Assembly (NCBI GenBank): GCA_022360055.1
Contig: JAKSDO010000152.1
Span: forward strand, 1-64,000
Reading direction: 5' to 3'
Length of the DNA stretch: 64,000 nucleotides
Origin: Cytophagales bacterium
GTDB taxonomy: Bacteria > Bacteroidota > Bacteroidia > Cytophagales > Cyclobacteriaceae
Shown: piece after piece, positions 44,564 to 54,030 of the stretch
Position numbering within the stretch: the first letter of the stretch is position 1
Layout: every line of letters starts with the position of its first letter
The notes under the pieces: generated by a model
What the model saw: only the letters and a program-made list of their open reading frames with translations
The model's database searches: none
What the model was told of the DNA's origin: nothing
Position numbers and translations under genes: made by a program

Positions 44564-46369
44564 ATGAGAAAGTTTATTTACGCCCTACTTACTATAGGAG
44601 TACTGACTTTTTATGGTTGCGCTATGAATCAAATGATGAAAATGGCGAAAGACCAGCAGTTAACAGTAGACCCGGATCCGCTTGAAGTTCATGCAGACAA
44701 GGTGAATTTTGAAATATCGGCCGTACTGCCGGTAAAAATGTTAAAACCCAATTTGACTTATTCGGTACAGCCTTCGTATGAGTACGCGGGAAAATCTTCT
44801 AAATTCGATGAGATTAAGTTTACTGCAAACGAATTCCCAAACAGGGATACGCAACAGCCTAGAGTTTCAGAAAAATTTGAAATGCCTTACGATTCCGAAA
44901 TGGATAAAGGCGCTCTTACCATTGTCGGATGGGGAACAAACGATAAGAATGGCAAGAAGAAAGGTCCGACAGAGAAAATGGAGATTGCAAAGGGCTTAAT
45001 CACTACTTCTAAGTTAGTTAAACCAACCTATTACGGCGCATACGTAAGTTACGATTACAAAGACGAAACTGTGGACGGGTGGACTCCGGAAGAAGAACTT
45101 GAGCCTACAAATGTCAATTTCTACTTTTTACAGGGAAGTTCCGTACTTAGATCCTCTGAAAAACGAAGTGATCGGGGTAAATTCTTCCAGGCTTTCATCG
45201 CTGAAAAAAACGTAACAAGAACCGTAACAATCACTGGTACGCACTCTCCTGAAGGCCCGGAACGAGTCAACAGCGACCTCTCCAAAAACAGAGCTGAAAA
45301 AATAGAGGCGTATTACAAACAAATGATGGATCGGTACGATTATCAGGGTGCTGCCGAACAAATAAAGTTTGTGTTGAAGCCCGTTATTGAAGACTGGACT
45401 GAATTCAAAGCTGCTCTTGAAGATTATGACGGAATCGATCAGGCGGCAAAATCTGAAATTTTAAACATTGTAAACGGATCAGGATCATTCGAAGACAAGG
45501 AAGATGCACTCCATAAGCTCTCATCATACAAAAAAATATTCGCTGACATCTATCCCGATTTAAGGGCTGCCAAAACTGAAATTTTAACGGTTATTGAGAA
45601 AAGAAGCGATGCTGAAATTTCAGTTCTTGCAAAACAAATTGTAGAAGGTAAACTTCCTGCCGATACCCTTTCTTACGGTGAGTTGGCTTATGCCGCTTAC
45701 CTCACTCCGTCGTTAAAGGAAAAAGCTGCCATCTACGAAGCTACGGTTAAGACTTACGACAACTGGGCTGCTCATAACAACCTGGGCGCTGTTTATTTGC
45801 AAATGGCAGTTGCAGGAGAAGGAGACATGAATTCAAATGCTGAAAAAGCTATTACTCAGTTTGAAATCTCCCTGAACAAGAAAAACAATGCCTATGCAAA
45901 AGGAAATATGGGCAGCGCCGAGCTCATGCAAGGCAATGCTGAAAAAGCCTATGCTTCTGTTTCTGATGCCATAAGCATGAGTCCTCCGTCAAAAATCGTT
46001 TATGGATTCAACGGAACAAAGGGATCGATTGAGATTATGATGGCAAATTATTCAGATGCTGTAAAATCATTGTCCAACGCAACTGATAATGCCGACAACT
46101 TATTCAATAAGGGATTAGCTCAGGTTTTGGCAAAAGATTATCAAAACGCAATCATTACTTTTGATGAACTTTCCGATAAAGATAGCGATTATGCCATGGC
46201 CTATTACGGGGCTGCCGTTGCTTCATCCAGATTAGGGAAAGGAAGTGATGTCGTTTCCAATGTAAAAAAAGCTATTGGAAGTGACCCGGCCCTGAAATCA
46301 AAAGTTGCCGGAGATCTTGAATTTGCCAAGTTTGCTTCGGACAGCAACTTCATAGACGCCGTAAAATAA
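44564..46369 (+). CDS. Lipoprotein with OmpA-like and TPR domains
   Basis: 601 residues. The signal ends 'LTFYGC', a probable lipid-accepting Cys at residue 19. Residues ~30-200 are a beta-rich region of unknown fold. Residues ~220-260 carry 'ITGTHSPEGPERVNSDLSKNRAEKIEAYY', the OmpA-like peptidoglycan-binding pattern (G-x-x-S-x-E-G, N-x-x-L-S-x-x-R-A). The rest (~370-600) are TPR helices ('WAAHNNLGAVYLQMAVAG', 'AYAKGNMGSAELMQGNAEKAYAS'). It would link the outer membrane to the wall and bind partners; in gliding relatives similar OmpA-TPR lipoproteins belong to the T9SS/envelope machinery, but that is inference. It has its own promoter and terminator. Confidence 0.8.
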   Translation: MRKFIYALLTIGVLTFYGCAMNQMMKMAKDQQLTVDPDPLEVHADKVNFEISAVLPVKMLKPNLTYSVQPSYEYAGKSSKFDEIKFTANEFPNRDTQQPRVSEKFEMPYDSEMDKGALTIVGWGTNDKNGKKKGPTEKMEIAKGLITTSKLVKPTYYGAYVSYDYKDETVDGWTPEEELEPTNVNFYFLQGSSVLRSSEKRSDRGKFFQAFIAEKNVTRTVTITGTHSPEGPERVNSDLSKNRAEKIEAYYKQMMDRYDYQGAAEQIKFVLKPVIEDWTEFKAALEDYDGIDQAAKSEILNIVNGSGSFEDKEDALHKLSSYKKIFADIYPDLRAAKTEILTVIEKRSDAEISVLAKQIVEGKLPADTLSYGELAYAAYLTPSLKEKAAIYEATVKTYDNWAAHNNLGAVYLQMAVAGEGDMNSNAEKAITQFEISLNKKNNAYAKGNMGSAELMQGNAEKAYASVSDAISMSPPSKIVYGFNGTKGSIEIMMANYSDAVKSLSNATDNADNLFNKGLAQVLAKDYQNAIITFDELSDKDSDYAMAYYGAAVASSRLGKGSDVVSNVKKAIGSDPALKSKVAGDLEFAKFASDSNFIDAVK

Positions 46370-46390
46370 ATTATTCTCAAACATATTTTG

Positions 46391-46422
46391 AGCCCTCTCA
46401 GTTTTGAGAGGGCTTTTTTTTT
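46391..46422 (+). terminator. Rho-independent terminator of the OmpA/TPR gene
   Basis: AGCCCTCTCA (46391-46400) pairs with TGAGAGGGCT (46405-46414) around the loop GTTT; a run of nine T (46414-46422) starts in the stem's last base. Confidence 0.9.
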
Positions 46423-46444
46423 GAAATCAAAAAGGCAATACTTT

Positions 46445-46472
46445 TTGTTATATCCAATAATGTATATTTTTG
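46445..46472 (+). promoter_or_regulatory. Promoter of pdhB
   Basis: TTG (46445-46447), 17-base spacer, TATTTTTG (46465-46472). It lies between the terminator and the ATG at 46497, so pdhB is transcribed alone. Confidence 0.65.
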
Positions 46473-46496
46473 CGTTCCTTAAAAAATTAAAAAAGA

Positions 46497-47474
46497 ATGG
46501 TTGAAAAGCAATTCAGAGAGGTTATTAGAGATGCGATGTCGGAAGAGATGCGTCGCGATCCCAACGTGTTCCTGATGGGTGAAGAAGTAGCTGAATACAA
46601 TGGAGCATATAAGGCAAGTCAGGGGATGTTGGATGAATTTGGACCTGAAAGAGTTCTGGATACTCCAATATCTGAATTGGGATTTGCCGGACTGGGAGTA
46701 GGCGCCGCTATGAATGGATTAAGGCCAATCATTGAATTTATGACATTTAATTTCTCCTTAGTCGCCATAGACCAAATCATTAATAGCGCTGCGAAAATAA
46801 ACTCGATGTCGGGCGGATTATTTACCTCACCGATTGTTTTTGGAGGACCGACAGGTAATGCAGGGCAACTTGCAGCACAACATTCGCAGAATTTCGAAAA
46901 TTGGTATGCAAATACTCCCGGATTAAAAGTTATTGTCCCTTCTAATCCGTATGATGCCAAAGGGCTCTTGAAAACGGCCATACGGGACAATGATCCTGTA
47001 ATTTTTATGGAATCCGAATTGATGTACGGAGATCGGGCCATGATTCCGGAAGATGAATACCTGCTCCCCCTTGGTGTTGCCGAGGTAAAAAAAGAGGGAA
47101 AGGATGTAACATTGGTTTCTTTTGGTAAAATGATGAAAATTATCGATCAGGCATCGGAAGAACTTCAGAAAGAAGGTATTTCGGCTGAGGTTATTGATCT
47201 GAGGACGGTTCGTCCGCTGGATTATCCGGCAATCGTTAATTCCGTAAAGAAAACGAACCGGTTGGTAATCGTTGAAGAAGCCTGGCCGATGGCCTCCATT
47301 TCAACAGATATTTCTCACCATATTCAAAAAAATGCTTTTGATTATTTGGATGCACCGGTCGCAAGGGTAAACTCCATGGACGTTCCTTTAGCGTATTCAT
47401 CAACTTTAATTGAAGCTTCACTTCCTAACATTAAAAGAACGGTGGAAGCCGTCAGATCCGTGTTGTACCTTTAG
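46497..47474 (+). CDS. pdhB: Pyruvate dehydrogenase E1 component, beta subunit
   Basis: 325 residues. Transketolase-like pyrimidine-binding domain with 'VFLMGEEVAEYNGAYK' and 'RVLDTPISELGFAGLGVGAAMNGLRPI', then the C-terminal domain ('YLLPLGVAEVKKEGKDVTLVSFG', 'AEVIDLRTVRPLDYPAI', 'RLVIVEEAWPM'). With the alpha subunit it binds thiamine diphosphate and decarboxylates pyruvate for acetyl-CoA. The alpha subunit and E2 are not in this window. A branched-chain 2-oxo-acid version is possible; the sequence fits pyruvate best. Confidence 0.94.
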   Translation: MVEKQFREVIRDAMSEEMRRDPNVFLMGEEVAEYNGAYKASQGMLDEFGPERVLDTPISELGFAGLGVGAAMNGLRPIIEFMTFNFSLVAIDQIINSAAKINSMSGGLFTSPIVFGGPTGNAGQLAAQHSQNFENWYANTPGLKVIVPSNPYDAKGLLKTAIRDNDPVIFMESELMYGDRAMIPEDEYLLPLGVAEVKKEGKDVTLVSFGKMMKIIDQASEELQKEGISAEVIDLRTVRPLDYPAIVNSVKKTNRLVIVEEAWPMASISTDISHHIQKNAFDYLDAPVARVNSMDVPLAYSSTLIEASLPNIKRTVEAVRSVLYL

Positions 47475-47479
47475 ACGTT

Positions 47480-47659
47480 TTACCAATCGCAAATAGACTC
47501 TAAATATTCTGGCGGTCCGTCGCGAAACCAGTCATCAAGCGGATCAATTCCCTTTAACTGTTGCCCTCTCATGCGGGATACGGCAATATACTGGCCAATT
47601 CAGTTCCGAGCATGTTGGTCCGGACCCGCACAGGAGATAACCGCTTTATTGATTTTCAT
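47480..47659 (-). pseudogene. Remnant of a nucleotidyltransferase-like gene, stop-interrupted
   Basis: On the minus strand an ATG at 47659 opens 'MKINKAVISCAGPDQHARN', like the opening of sugar-1-phosphate nucleotidyltransferases (K-A-V-I-x-x-A-G), but stops at TGA after 19 codons. The same frame continues past the stop with 'IGQYIAVSRMRGQQLKGID' and '...PEYLESICDW' to TAA at 47480. The second part looks like a real protein end. The total is too short for the family (about 60 codons), so an internal deletion plus a stop is the likely history. It could also be two unrelated small fragments. Confidence 0.4.
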
Positions 47660-47760
47660 TGTAGCAAGGTTTTAATATCAAAGCCTAAAAAATAATCGGA
47701 ACCAAACAAAAATACTGAAAATACAATTCGGTCCCCGGGTTTTAAATTTGCTTTTACACG

Positions 47761-48858
47761 CTAAAGCTTAGAAGTAGGTAAACTGAAATAAAAGGTACTT
47801 CCCTTTCCAAGTTCGCTCTTCGCCCATATACTACCATTATTGATTTCTATAAACTCCTTGCACAGGATAAGCCCCAAGCCGGTCCCTTTTTCTTTGCTGC
47901 TACCTATTGATTTCGGGTTGATGTCAATTCTAAACAGTTTCTTTAAATCCCCTTCCTTCATGCCAATACCGTTATCTGAAATGGAATATGTTACAAAATC
48001 TTTAAAAATCTTTGCATTTAAAATGATTTTCCCCCCAATATTGGTGAATTTTATGCTGTTGCTAATCAGATTTCTTAAAATAGTCTTTATCATATTGCCA
48101 TCTGCAAAAGCATGTATATGCTCTTTTACTTTCGATTGAATTAAGATATCCTTGGTTTTTGCATTGTTTTCATTTAGCTCCAACACCTCATTTGTGATCG
48201 CCTTTAAATCAAGCAATTCCGGATTGAAGTTTATTGATCCGGTCTGTGACCTGGACCATTCAAGTAAGTTTTCAAGCAGGAGTCTTCCGGATTTCGCCGA
48301 TTCGTTTATAAGGTTGGCTAATTTGATCGCATCCTCTCCGTGTTCGGATTCTATTTCTCGCTGTAATACCTCGCTGAGGCCGAGCAATTGATTTAAAGGA
48401 CTCCTTAGATCATGGGCTATTATCGAGAAAAATTTATCTTTAGTGGCATTCAACTCTTTCAGATTTCTTTTTTGTTGCTGCAATTCCAGGTGAGTTTTTA
48501 CCCTTGCAAGTAATTCAGCTTTATTGAACGGCTTGGTGATATAATCAATACCGCCAACTTCAAATGCTCTGGTGATACTCTCAATATCAGTCTTTGCCGT
48601 TAGAAAAATTATCGGAATATCCTTTGTTTCGTTGTTAGATTTGAGCCTTTGGCAAACCTCAAAACCATCCATTTCCGGCATCATGATATCCAAAAGAATT
48701 AAATCAAAATCAGCTCTTTTTACGTGATTCAATGCAGCTTTACCGTTCAACGCATAATTGATCTCATATCCAACCTGTTTCAGAAAATTAGCGACAAGCT
48801 GAATATTTTTGGTAACGTCATCTACGATCAGTACTTTCCTGGGATTTTCTTTATTCAC
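47761..48858 (-). CDS. Receiver domain fused to histidine kinase
   Basis: 365 residues. An N-terminal receiver (residues 1-125) is intact: acidic pair D13/D14, phospho-Asp D57 in 'FDLILLDIMMPEMDG', and conserved Thr and Lys ('FLTAKT', 'YITKPF'). A histidine kinase follows: H-box 'FFSIIAHDLRSPLNQLLG' near residue 150 and an ATPase with 'SDNGIGM', 'SSKEKGTGLGLILCKEFI'. The response part lies before the kinase, so it probably takes phosphate or input from the large hybrid kinase just upstream (10-base gap) and signals onward. The start is GTG at 48858. No membrane helix. Confidence 0.9.
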   Translation of the reverse strand: MNKENPRKVLIVDDVTKNIQLVANFLKQVGYEINYALNGKAALNHVKRADFDLILLDIMMPEMDGFEVCQRLKSNNETKDIPIIFLTAKTDIESITRAFEVGGIDYITKPFNKAELLARVKTHLELQQQKRNLKELNATKDKFFSIIAHDLRSPLNQLLGLSEVLQREIESEHGEDAIKLANLINESAKSGRLLLENLLEWSRSQTGSINFNPELLDLKAITNEVLELNENNAKTKDILIQSKVKEHIHAFADGNMIKTILRNLISNSIKFTNIGGKIILNAKIFKDFVTYSISDNGIGMKEGDLKKLFRIDINPKSIGSSKEKGTGLGLILCKEFIEINNGSIWAKSELGKGSTFYFSLPTSKL

Positions 48859-48868
48859 TTGATTTTCT

Positions 48869-51800
48869 TTATAGGGAATTCTTTAATTCGGCTATTAACT
48901 CCGGATAAGACTTCAATACATCATTCATATTATCAATGTCAAAGTTCTTAGCATGCATCACCAGTACATCGCTGAAAGATTGAAGAGATTTAAGGTTGTA
49001 TTCCAAACCAATGCTCTTCATACCCTGTGCAAATTCTTCGATTTCGGCGAATGAAGAAGTTATCAATGAAGATTCCCATTTTTTGTAATGTTTTCCCTCC
49101 AACAGTTTGACAACCTTTGATACTACCTCTTTATCTAGTACTTCCAAACTCGGATCGGAGCTATCTGAAATCTCATTTTGCCAGTTAATTTGAAAATGCG
49201 TACTGACAGTTTCTACCAGTTTCGGCAAATAGACCGGTTTAGTTTGCACATCGATAAATTCTCCGAGATATTTATCATCAATTCCGCCCATTGAAGAAAT
49301 TCCGATGATTGGAGCGGATTTAAATTTGTCGGTGGCACGGATCATCTCCAGTTCGTTCTCCAGGGTGCGCTCATCGATAATTTCCATAATTATCAAATCC
49401 ACCTTTTCAACCTGCGCTATTTCAATATTTTCAAGGCTTTCACTTTCAATAATCGTACATTTGGATTGAAGAAATACTGCTTTAATCAACTTTCGATTAG
49501 ATATTTCTTTGTCAATAATCAAGATCACAACATCTTTCAGCGCGGGGCTTTCAAACCTCAAAGTTTTCTCAGGTTTGTCTGCTGCCTTCTCAAGAGTTTT
49601 TGAGATGTCAATGTCTTTTAGCAAGACTTCAAACCTGCTCCCTTTGCCGGGATCACTCTCCAACAATATGTCGCCTTTAAAAAGCTCAACCAATCGCTTT
49701 GTAATTGCCAGCCCCAATCCGGTGCCCTGAAACTTCTTTTTATCCTGATCATCCTGTTGCCTGAAAGATTCAAATATGGATCCCTGAAGATGTCTGGGAA
49801 TCCCAATCCCGGTGTCCTCAACTACGATTGATATGGTTGCTTTATTGTAATTATTCCTGCTATCGATCCGCTTTGCACTCAGGCTGATTTTACCCCTGTC
49901 TGTAAACTTTACGGCATTGTCAACAAGGTTTAATAATACCTGCTTGATTCTCAATTCATCCAATATTAAGGCTTTAGGAACTCCCTTATCGATTGCAAAC
50001 GAATAATCCAGTCCTTTCTCAAGCGCCCTGAGCGAGAATATATGCTTGATTTCTTCAAAAACAGAAAATAGGTTTACCGGAGAAAGATTGATGCTCATTT
50101 TTTTTGCTTCGATTTTCGACAAGTCAAGAATATCATTAAGCAAGTTGAGCAGGGTATTTCCGCTTGATTTGATTGACTGTAAATATCCCTTGAGTACCGG
50201 GTCCTGTATTCTGGAATATAGCAAATCACTAAATCCGAGAACAGCATTCATCGGAGTGCGAATTTCGTGCGAGATGTTCGCTAAAAACGAACTTTTCGAT
50301 CTGTTGGCTTTTTCGGCTTCTTCCTTCGCCAGCTTTAACTCTTCTTCCGCCGCTTTGTTTGCCGTAATGTCAGTAATTACCGCAGCATATCTTGAGGGGT
50401 TCTCTTGCTCATCATAAACGGTGCTTTCCCTGTACCATATCCATTTTTGAATATTATTTTCCGATTGAACTCGAAATTGCATATCCAGAGATTCCTGCCT
50501 GCCCTTTCGATAATTATTCAGTTCAGGGATCACCCATTTTTTATCTTCAGGGTGGAGCAGTTTCAATGCATTGAGCGGATTATCCGTATACTGTTCAGGG
50601 CTGATTCCAAGGATATTTCGCAGATTAGGACTCACATATAATATTTCGTTCGTTACGCTTATCAGTACCAGGGCATCCTGGCTTCTTTCTGCCAGCTCCC
50701 GAAATTTCTCCTCGCTTTCTTTTAAGGCTTCCTCGGCGGTAACACTGTCTGTAATATCCCTGATAATAGCAATCACTTCGTCCTCCTTACTCGTGCGCAG
50801 TCTGGTTTCATAGTAAAAGGGAATACCGTTCACTTCCAGCTTGTAATTATAGGTTTGCATCTCTCTTGTATCGACTGCCAACTGCAAATAAGTATAGAAT
50901 TTATCACTTAACTCTCCGGGAAATACTTCTGAAAACGGCCTGCCAATAAATCGATCCGCAGACAATAATAACCTATTCGTATCCTCGGTATATATTGCCT
51001 TGAAAAACCCATCGCTGGAAAATACGAATATTAAATCTGGAATAATTTTCAAAAGTACTTTCTGGTGCATCTCACTGGCCTTGAGTGCGCGCTCAGCTTC
51101 CACGCGTTTTGAAATATTATGAGATAATGAGATTACGGAATGCACATTGCCGTTATCTTTCAGGATCGGAAAAATTATTTCGTTAAGTATCAGGGTGCCT
51201 TGACTTGTGCTCCAGATATCTTCTTTTCCGTCAAAATCGACTTCAATTTCGTGGTTTATGGTTTTCCTGGATCTGTAAACTTTACGATATACCCGATCAA
51301 GTCCCTTATCTATCGATTGTTGATTTGTGAGAATATTGAATCTTTCATGCGTGGTATTCCTACTTTCTATGCCCAATAGTTTTCGTTGTGTTTCATTTAT
51401 TCTGGCCGTATATCCATGTTCATCAAATATTTGCAATCCTATCGGAAGATTGTCAATAATACTATCGAGGTACCTTTTACTCTGATCCAGTTCTATAAGT
51501 GCATTTTTCCGCTGGGTGATGTCCTGAATGGCACCGATAACTTTACACAAATTAACATTACAATCTTCTTCTATAAGTTGTAATTTGTCTAAAACCCATT
51601 TCACTTTTCCATTTGATGTTCGAATTCGATATTCGAGATCAATTATTTTCTCCAATGACAATTTTACCAAACCGGGTAAAACAACATTTTTAAAATCTTC
51701 TTCCAGAATAAGCGAGTACCATCCCGCTCCTTCCTGACTTATTTCTTTCAGCGTATAGCCGGTTAGCTTTACAAGTGATCCGCTGGTCCACTCTAATTTC

Positions 51801-53932
51801 AAATGATTTGACTGAATCGCCGCCGAATAGACAAAATCATTTGTAAGCTCCGAAATTACCCGGTGTCGTTCTTCGCTTAGTTTTAATGCCTCCCGGGTTT
51901 TTTTCTCTTTTGTAATATTCTCTTTTATCGCCAAATAGTGGGATATCTGTTGTGTGTCGTCAATTATTGGGGAAATAATGGCCTTTTCCCAAAAAAAGGA
52001 CCCCGATTTTGTTTTATTCCTGAATACTCCCTCCCATGTCTTACCGGAAGAAATGGTATCCCAAAGATTTTTGTAAAATGCTTTTGAATGATTTCTGGTC
52101 TTTAATATCCTCGGGTTTTGACCTTTTACTTCTTCCTCCGTATAACCTGTGGTTTCACAGAAAGACTTATTTACATATTCAATACTTCCGCTCTTATCCG
52201 TTATAACGATGCTTGAAGGACTCTGATTTATAGCGGTGTTTAATTTTCGGATCTCAAGTTCGTTTTGCTTCCGTTTAGCGATGTCCCGAAATGCAGTCAC
52301 CTTCAGCGGTTCATCTTCTTCAATTACAGTTCTTGTTTCAAGTTCTACGGGGATTTTCCTCCCCAATTTAGTAATGGCACTGGATTCGTACGGGCTGGAT
52401 TCGTCCTCTTTAATTAGATTTATAAAGACCTCTTTCGATTCAGCCCCGGCAAACAACTTAACAAAATCCTCACCGATCAATTCTTTCCGGCTGTACCCCA
52501 ACATATTGAGAACCCTCTCATTACAATCAAAAATTTTCCCGTTTTGATGAAGAATTATGCCCTCAAGGGAAAGATCGGAAAGCTTTTTGTATCGATCTTC
52601 ACTTTCTTTCAATGCCTGCTCCGCCTCTTTCTCTCTTGTAACATTTTCAACTATTCCGACCAGGGATTCAGGTCTGCCTCTTTCATTTTGATAGGCTGAA
52701 ACATTAAGTTTCACCCAAATTGATCTTCCTCCTTTTTTTATTAATCTCTTTTCGATCAGATAAGACGGAATAGTTCCGTCTAGCAGGTCCTGAAGAAGTG
52801 GAAGTTCGAGATTCAGGTCGTCCGGATGTGTAAACGCTTGAAAATTCAAGTGTCTAAGTTCTTGACCCGAATAACCCAACATTTCGGAAAAGGCCGGATT
52901 GAACGATTTAAGGTTTCCGTTATGTGAGGTAAGTACCAAACCAATATTTGATCCTTCAAAGATTCTTCTAAGCCGCTGATCACTAATTTCTCGACTTTTT
53001 TCTTCGATCCCGCTTCGTATGCAGTTGGTTATCGGGGCAATTGCCGACCGGATCAGAGCAATTTCATCTTCCGGCCACAACACACGATCCTTTGATACGG
53101 AGCACATCAAAAATCCCCAATACTCACTTTTAATAATGATTGGAAGAATCAGTACTTTCTTGATATTAATTATCTCCAATAAGGACCTTTCTTTCTCAGA
53201 AAAAGCCGAAACTTCGCTACATATGATCTTGCCCTCGGATAATATTTTCAACCAACGTTCAAAATTTGGACGATATGGCATCATGCTAAAGAGCGAATTA
53301 TCTAATTGCGCACGTGTCTGCTCTAAATTCCACGCACTTATCTGAGACATCAGTAGGTTTTCCTGATAATCATATTTATTCTCAAACAGGGCTACCCGGC
53401 AAGATTTGGTTACTTTTCCGATCAATCCCAATACTTCTGTAATATTTCGCTCATAAGAAGCATCGCGCATGAACAGATTTTGAATCTTGATAATTGTTTC
53501 CAGATAATTTTCCTTCAATCCTCGCTCGTCAGGGTACTTATCCTCAATTTGGTGATCAACGAAATCCAATAAAAAAGATATCTCGACCTTTCTCATAGAT
53601 TTTGATACCACCCGGAAGAAACGCAAATTTCTTACAATAACGGGGGGAAAATCTCTTTTGAAATTTGTAAACAAAATTACATTGATTTTTAAATCATGGA
53701 AGTGCTTGATGATTTGCGAAAGCTGCTGTTCATCTATTGTAAACAACAGTTCATCATCCATGACAATAACATCGTTGGGAGTTAAGCCCTGATCATAAAT
53801 ATGAAGCAGACTGTCAAATTGATAGATACTCCTTGCATATCGATGTCGCTTGATAAACTTTCTGAGATTTTTACAGAACGATATACTTTTTGAAAACAGA
53901 AAATACCTTATCAATTTTACTTCACTCGCCAT
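48869..53932 (-). CDS. Large cytoplasmic multi-PAS hybrid histidine kinase
   Basis: 1687 residues, no membrane helix. Order: an N-terminal receiver-like fold (~1-130) without the usual phospho-Asp context; a GAF domain (~150-320); about seven PAS/PAC repeats to ~1190; a kinase core with H-box 'FLANISHEIRTPMNAVLGF' (His near 1222) and ATP-binding 'VEDTGIGIPRHL' and 'GTGLGLAITKRLV'; then a receiver (~1440-1570) whose phospho-Asp position is Glu ('LIIMEIID'), and a C-terminal helical domain of the type often found after hybrid kinases. It senses several cytoplasmic cues and hands phosphate to the next gene, a receiver-kinase. Final output unknown. Confidence 0.9.
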   Translation of the reverse strand: MASEVKLIRYFLFSKSISFCKNLRKFIKRHRYARSIYQFDSLLHIYDQGLTPNDVIVMDDELLFTIDEQQLSQIIKHFHDLKINVILFTNFKRDFPPVIVRNLRFFRVVSKSMRKVEISFLLDFVDHQIEDKYPDERGLKENYLETIIKIQNLFMRDASYERNITEVLGLIGKVTKSCRVALFENKYDYQENLLMSQISAWNLEQTRAQLDNSLFSMMPYRPNFERWLKILSEGKIICSEVSAFSEKERSLLEIINIKKVLILPIIIKSEYWGFLMCSVSKDRVLWPEDEIALIRSAIAPITNCIRSGIEEKSREISDQRLRRIFEGSNIGLVLTSHNGNLKSFNPAFSEMLGYSGQELRHLNFQAFTHPDDLNLELPLLQDLLDGTIPSYLIEKRLIKKGGRSIWVKLNVSAYQNERGRPESLVGIVENVTREKEAEQALKESEDRYKKLSDLSLEGIILHQNGKIFDCNERVLNMLGYSRKELIGEDFVKLFAGAESKEVFINLIKEDESSPYESSAITKLGRKIPVELETRTVIEEDEPLKVTAFRDIAKRKQNELEIRKLNTAINQSPSSIVITDKSGSIEYVNKSFCETTGYTEEEVKGQNPRILKTRNHSKAFYKNLWDTISSGKTWEGVFRNKTKSGSFFWEKAIISPIIDDTQQISHYLAIKENITKEKKTREALKLSEERHRVISELTNDFVYSAAIQSNHLKLEWTSGSLVKLTGYTLKEISQEGAGWYSLILEEDFKNVVLPGLVKLSLEKIIDLEYRIRTSNGKVKWVLDKLQLIEEDCNVNLCKVIGAIQDITQRKNALIELDQSKRYLDSIIDNLPIGLQIFDEHGYTARINETQRKLLGIESRNTTHERFNILTNQQSIDKGLDRVYRKVYRSRKTINHEIEVDFDGKEDIWSTSQGTLILNEIIFPILKDNGNVHSVISLSHNISKRVEAERALKASEMHQKVLLKIIPDLIFVFSSDGFFKAIYTEDTNRLLLSADRFIGRPFSEVFPGELSDKFYTYLQLAVDTREMQTYNYKLEVNGIPFYYETRLRTSKEDEVIAIIRDITDSVTAEEALKESEEKFRELAERSQDALVLISVTNEILYVSPNLRNILGISPEQYTDNPLNALKLLHPEDKKWVIPELNNYRKGRQESLDMQFRVQSENNIQKWIWYRESTVYDEQENPSRYAAVITDITANKAAEEELKLAKEEAEKANRSKSSFLANISHEIRTPMNAVLGFSDLLYSRIQDPVLKGYLQSIKSSGNTLLNLLNDILDLSKIEAKKMSINLSPVNLFSVFEEIKHIFSLRALEKGLDYSFAIDKGVPKALILDELRIKQVLLNLVDNAVKFTDRGKISLSAKRIDSRNNYNKATISIVVEDTGIGIPRHLQGSIFESFRQQDDQDKKKFQGTGLGLAITKRLVELFKGDILLESDPGKGSRFEVLLKDIDISKTLEKAADKPEKTLRFESPALKDVVILIIDKEISNRKLIKAVFLQSKCTIIESESLENIEIAQVEKVDLIIMEIIDERTLENELEMIRATDKFKSAPIIGISSMGGIDDKYLGEFIDVQTKPVYLPKLVETVSTHFQINWQNEISDSSDPSLEVLDKEVVSKVVKLLEGKHYKKWESSLITSSFAEIEEFAQGMKSIGLEYNLKSLQSFSDVLVMHAKNFDIDNMNDVLKSYPELIAELKNSL

Positions 53933-54030
53933 TTTAAGCCTCCGGTTTTACCAAACGGTATTTGTTGCGAAAATTTCAAACATAATTTACTGAAAACACT
54001 TATAAAATATCAATTTGCTTTCGTAAACTC

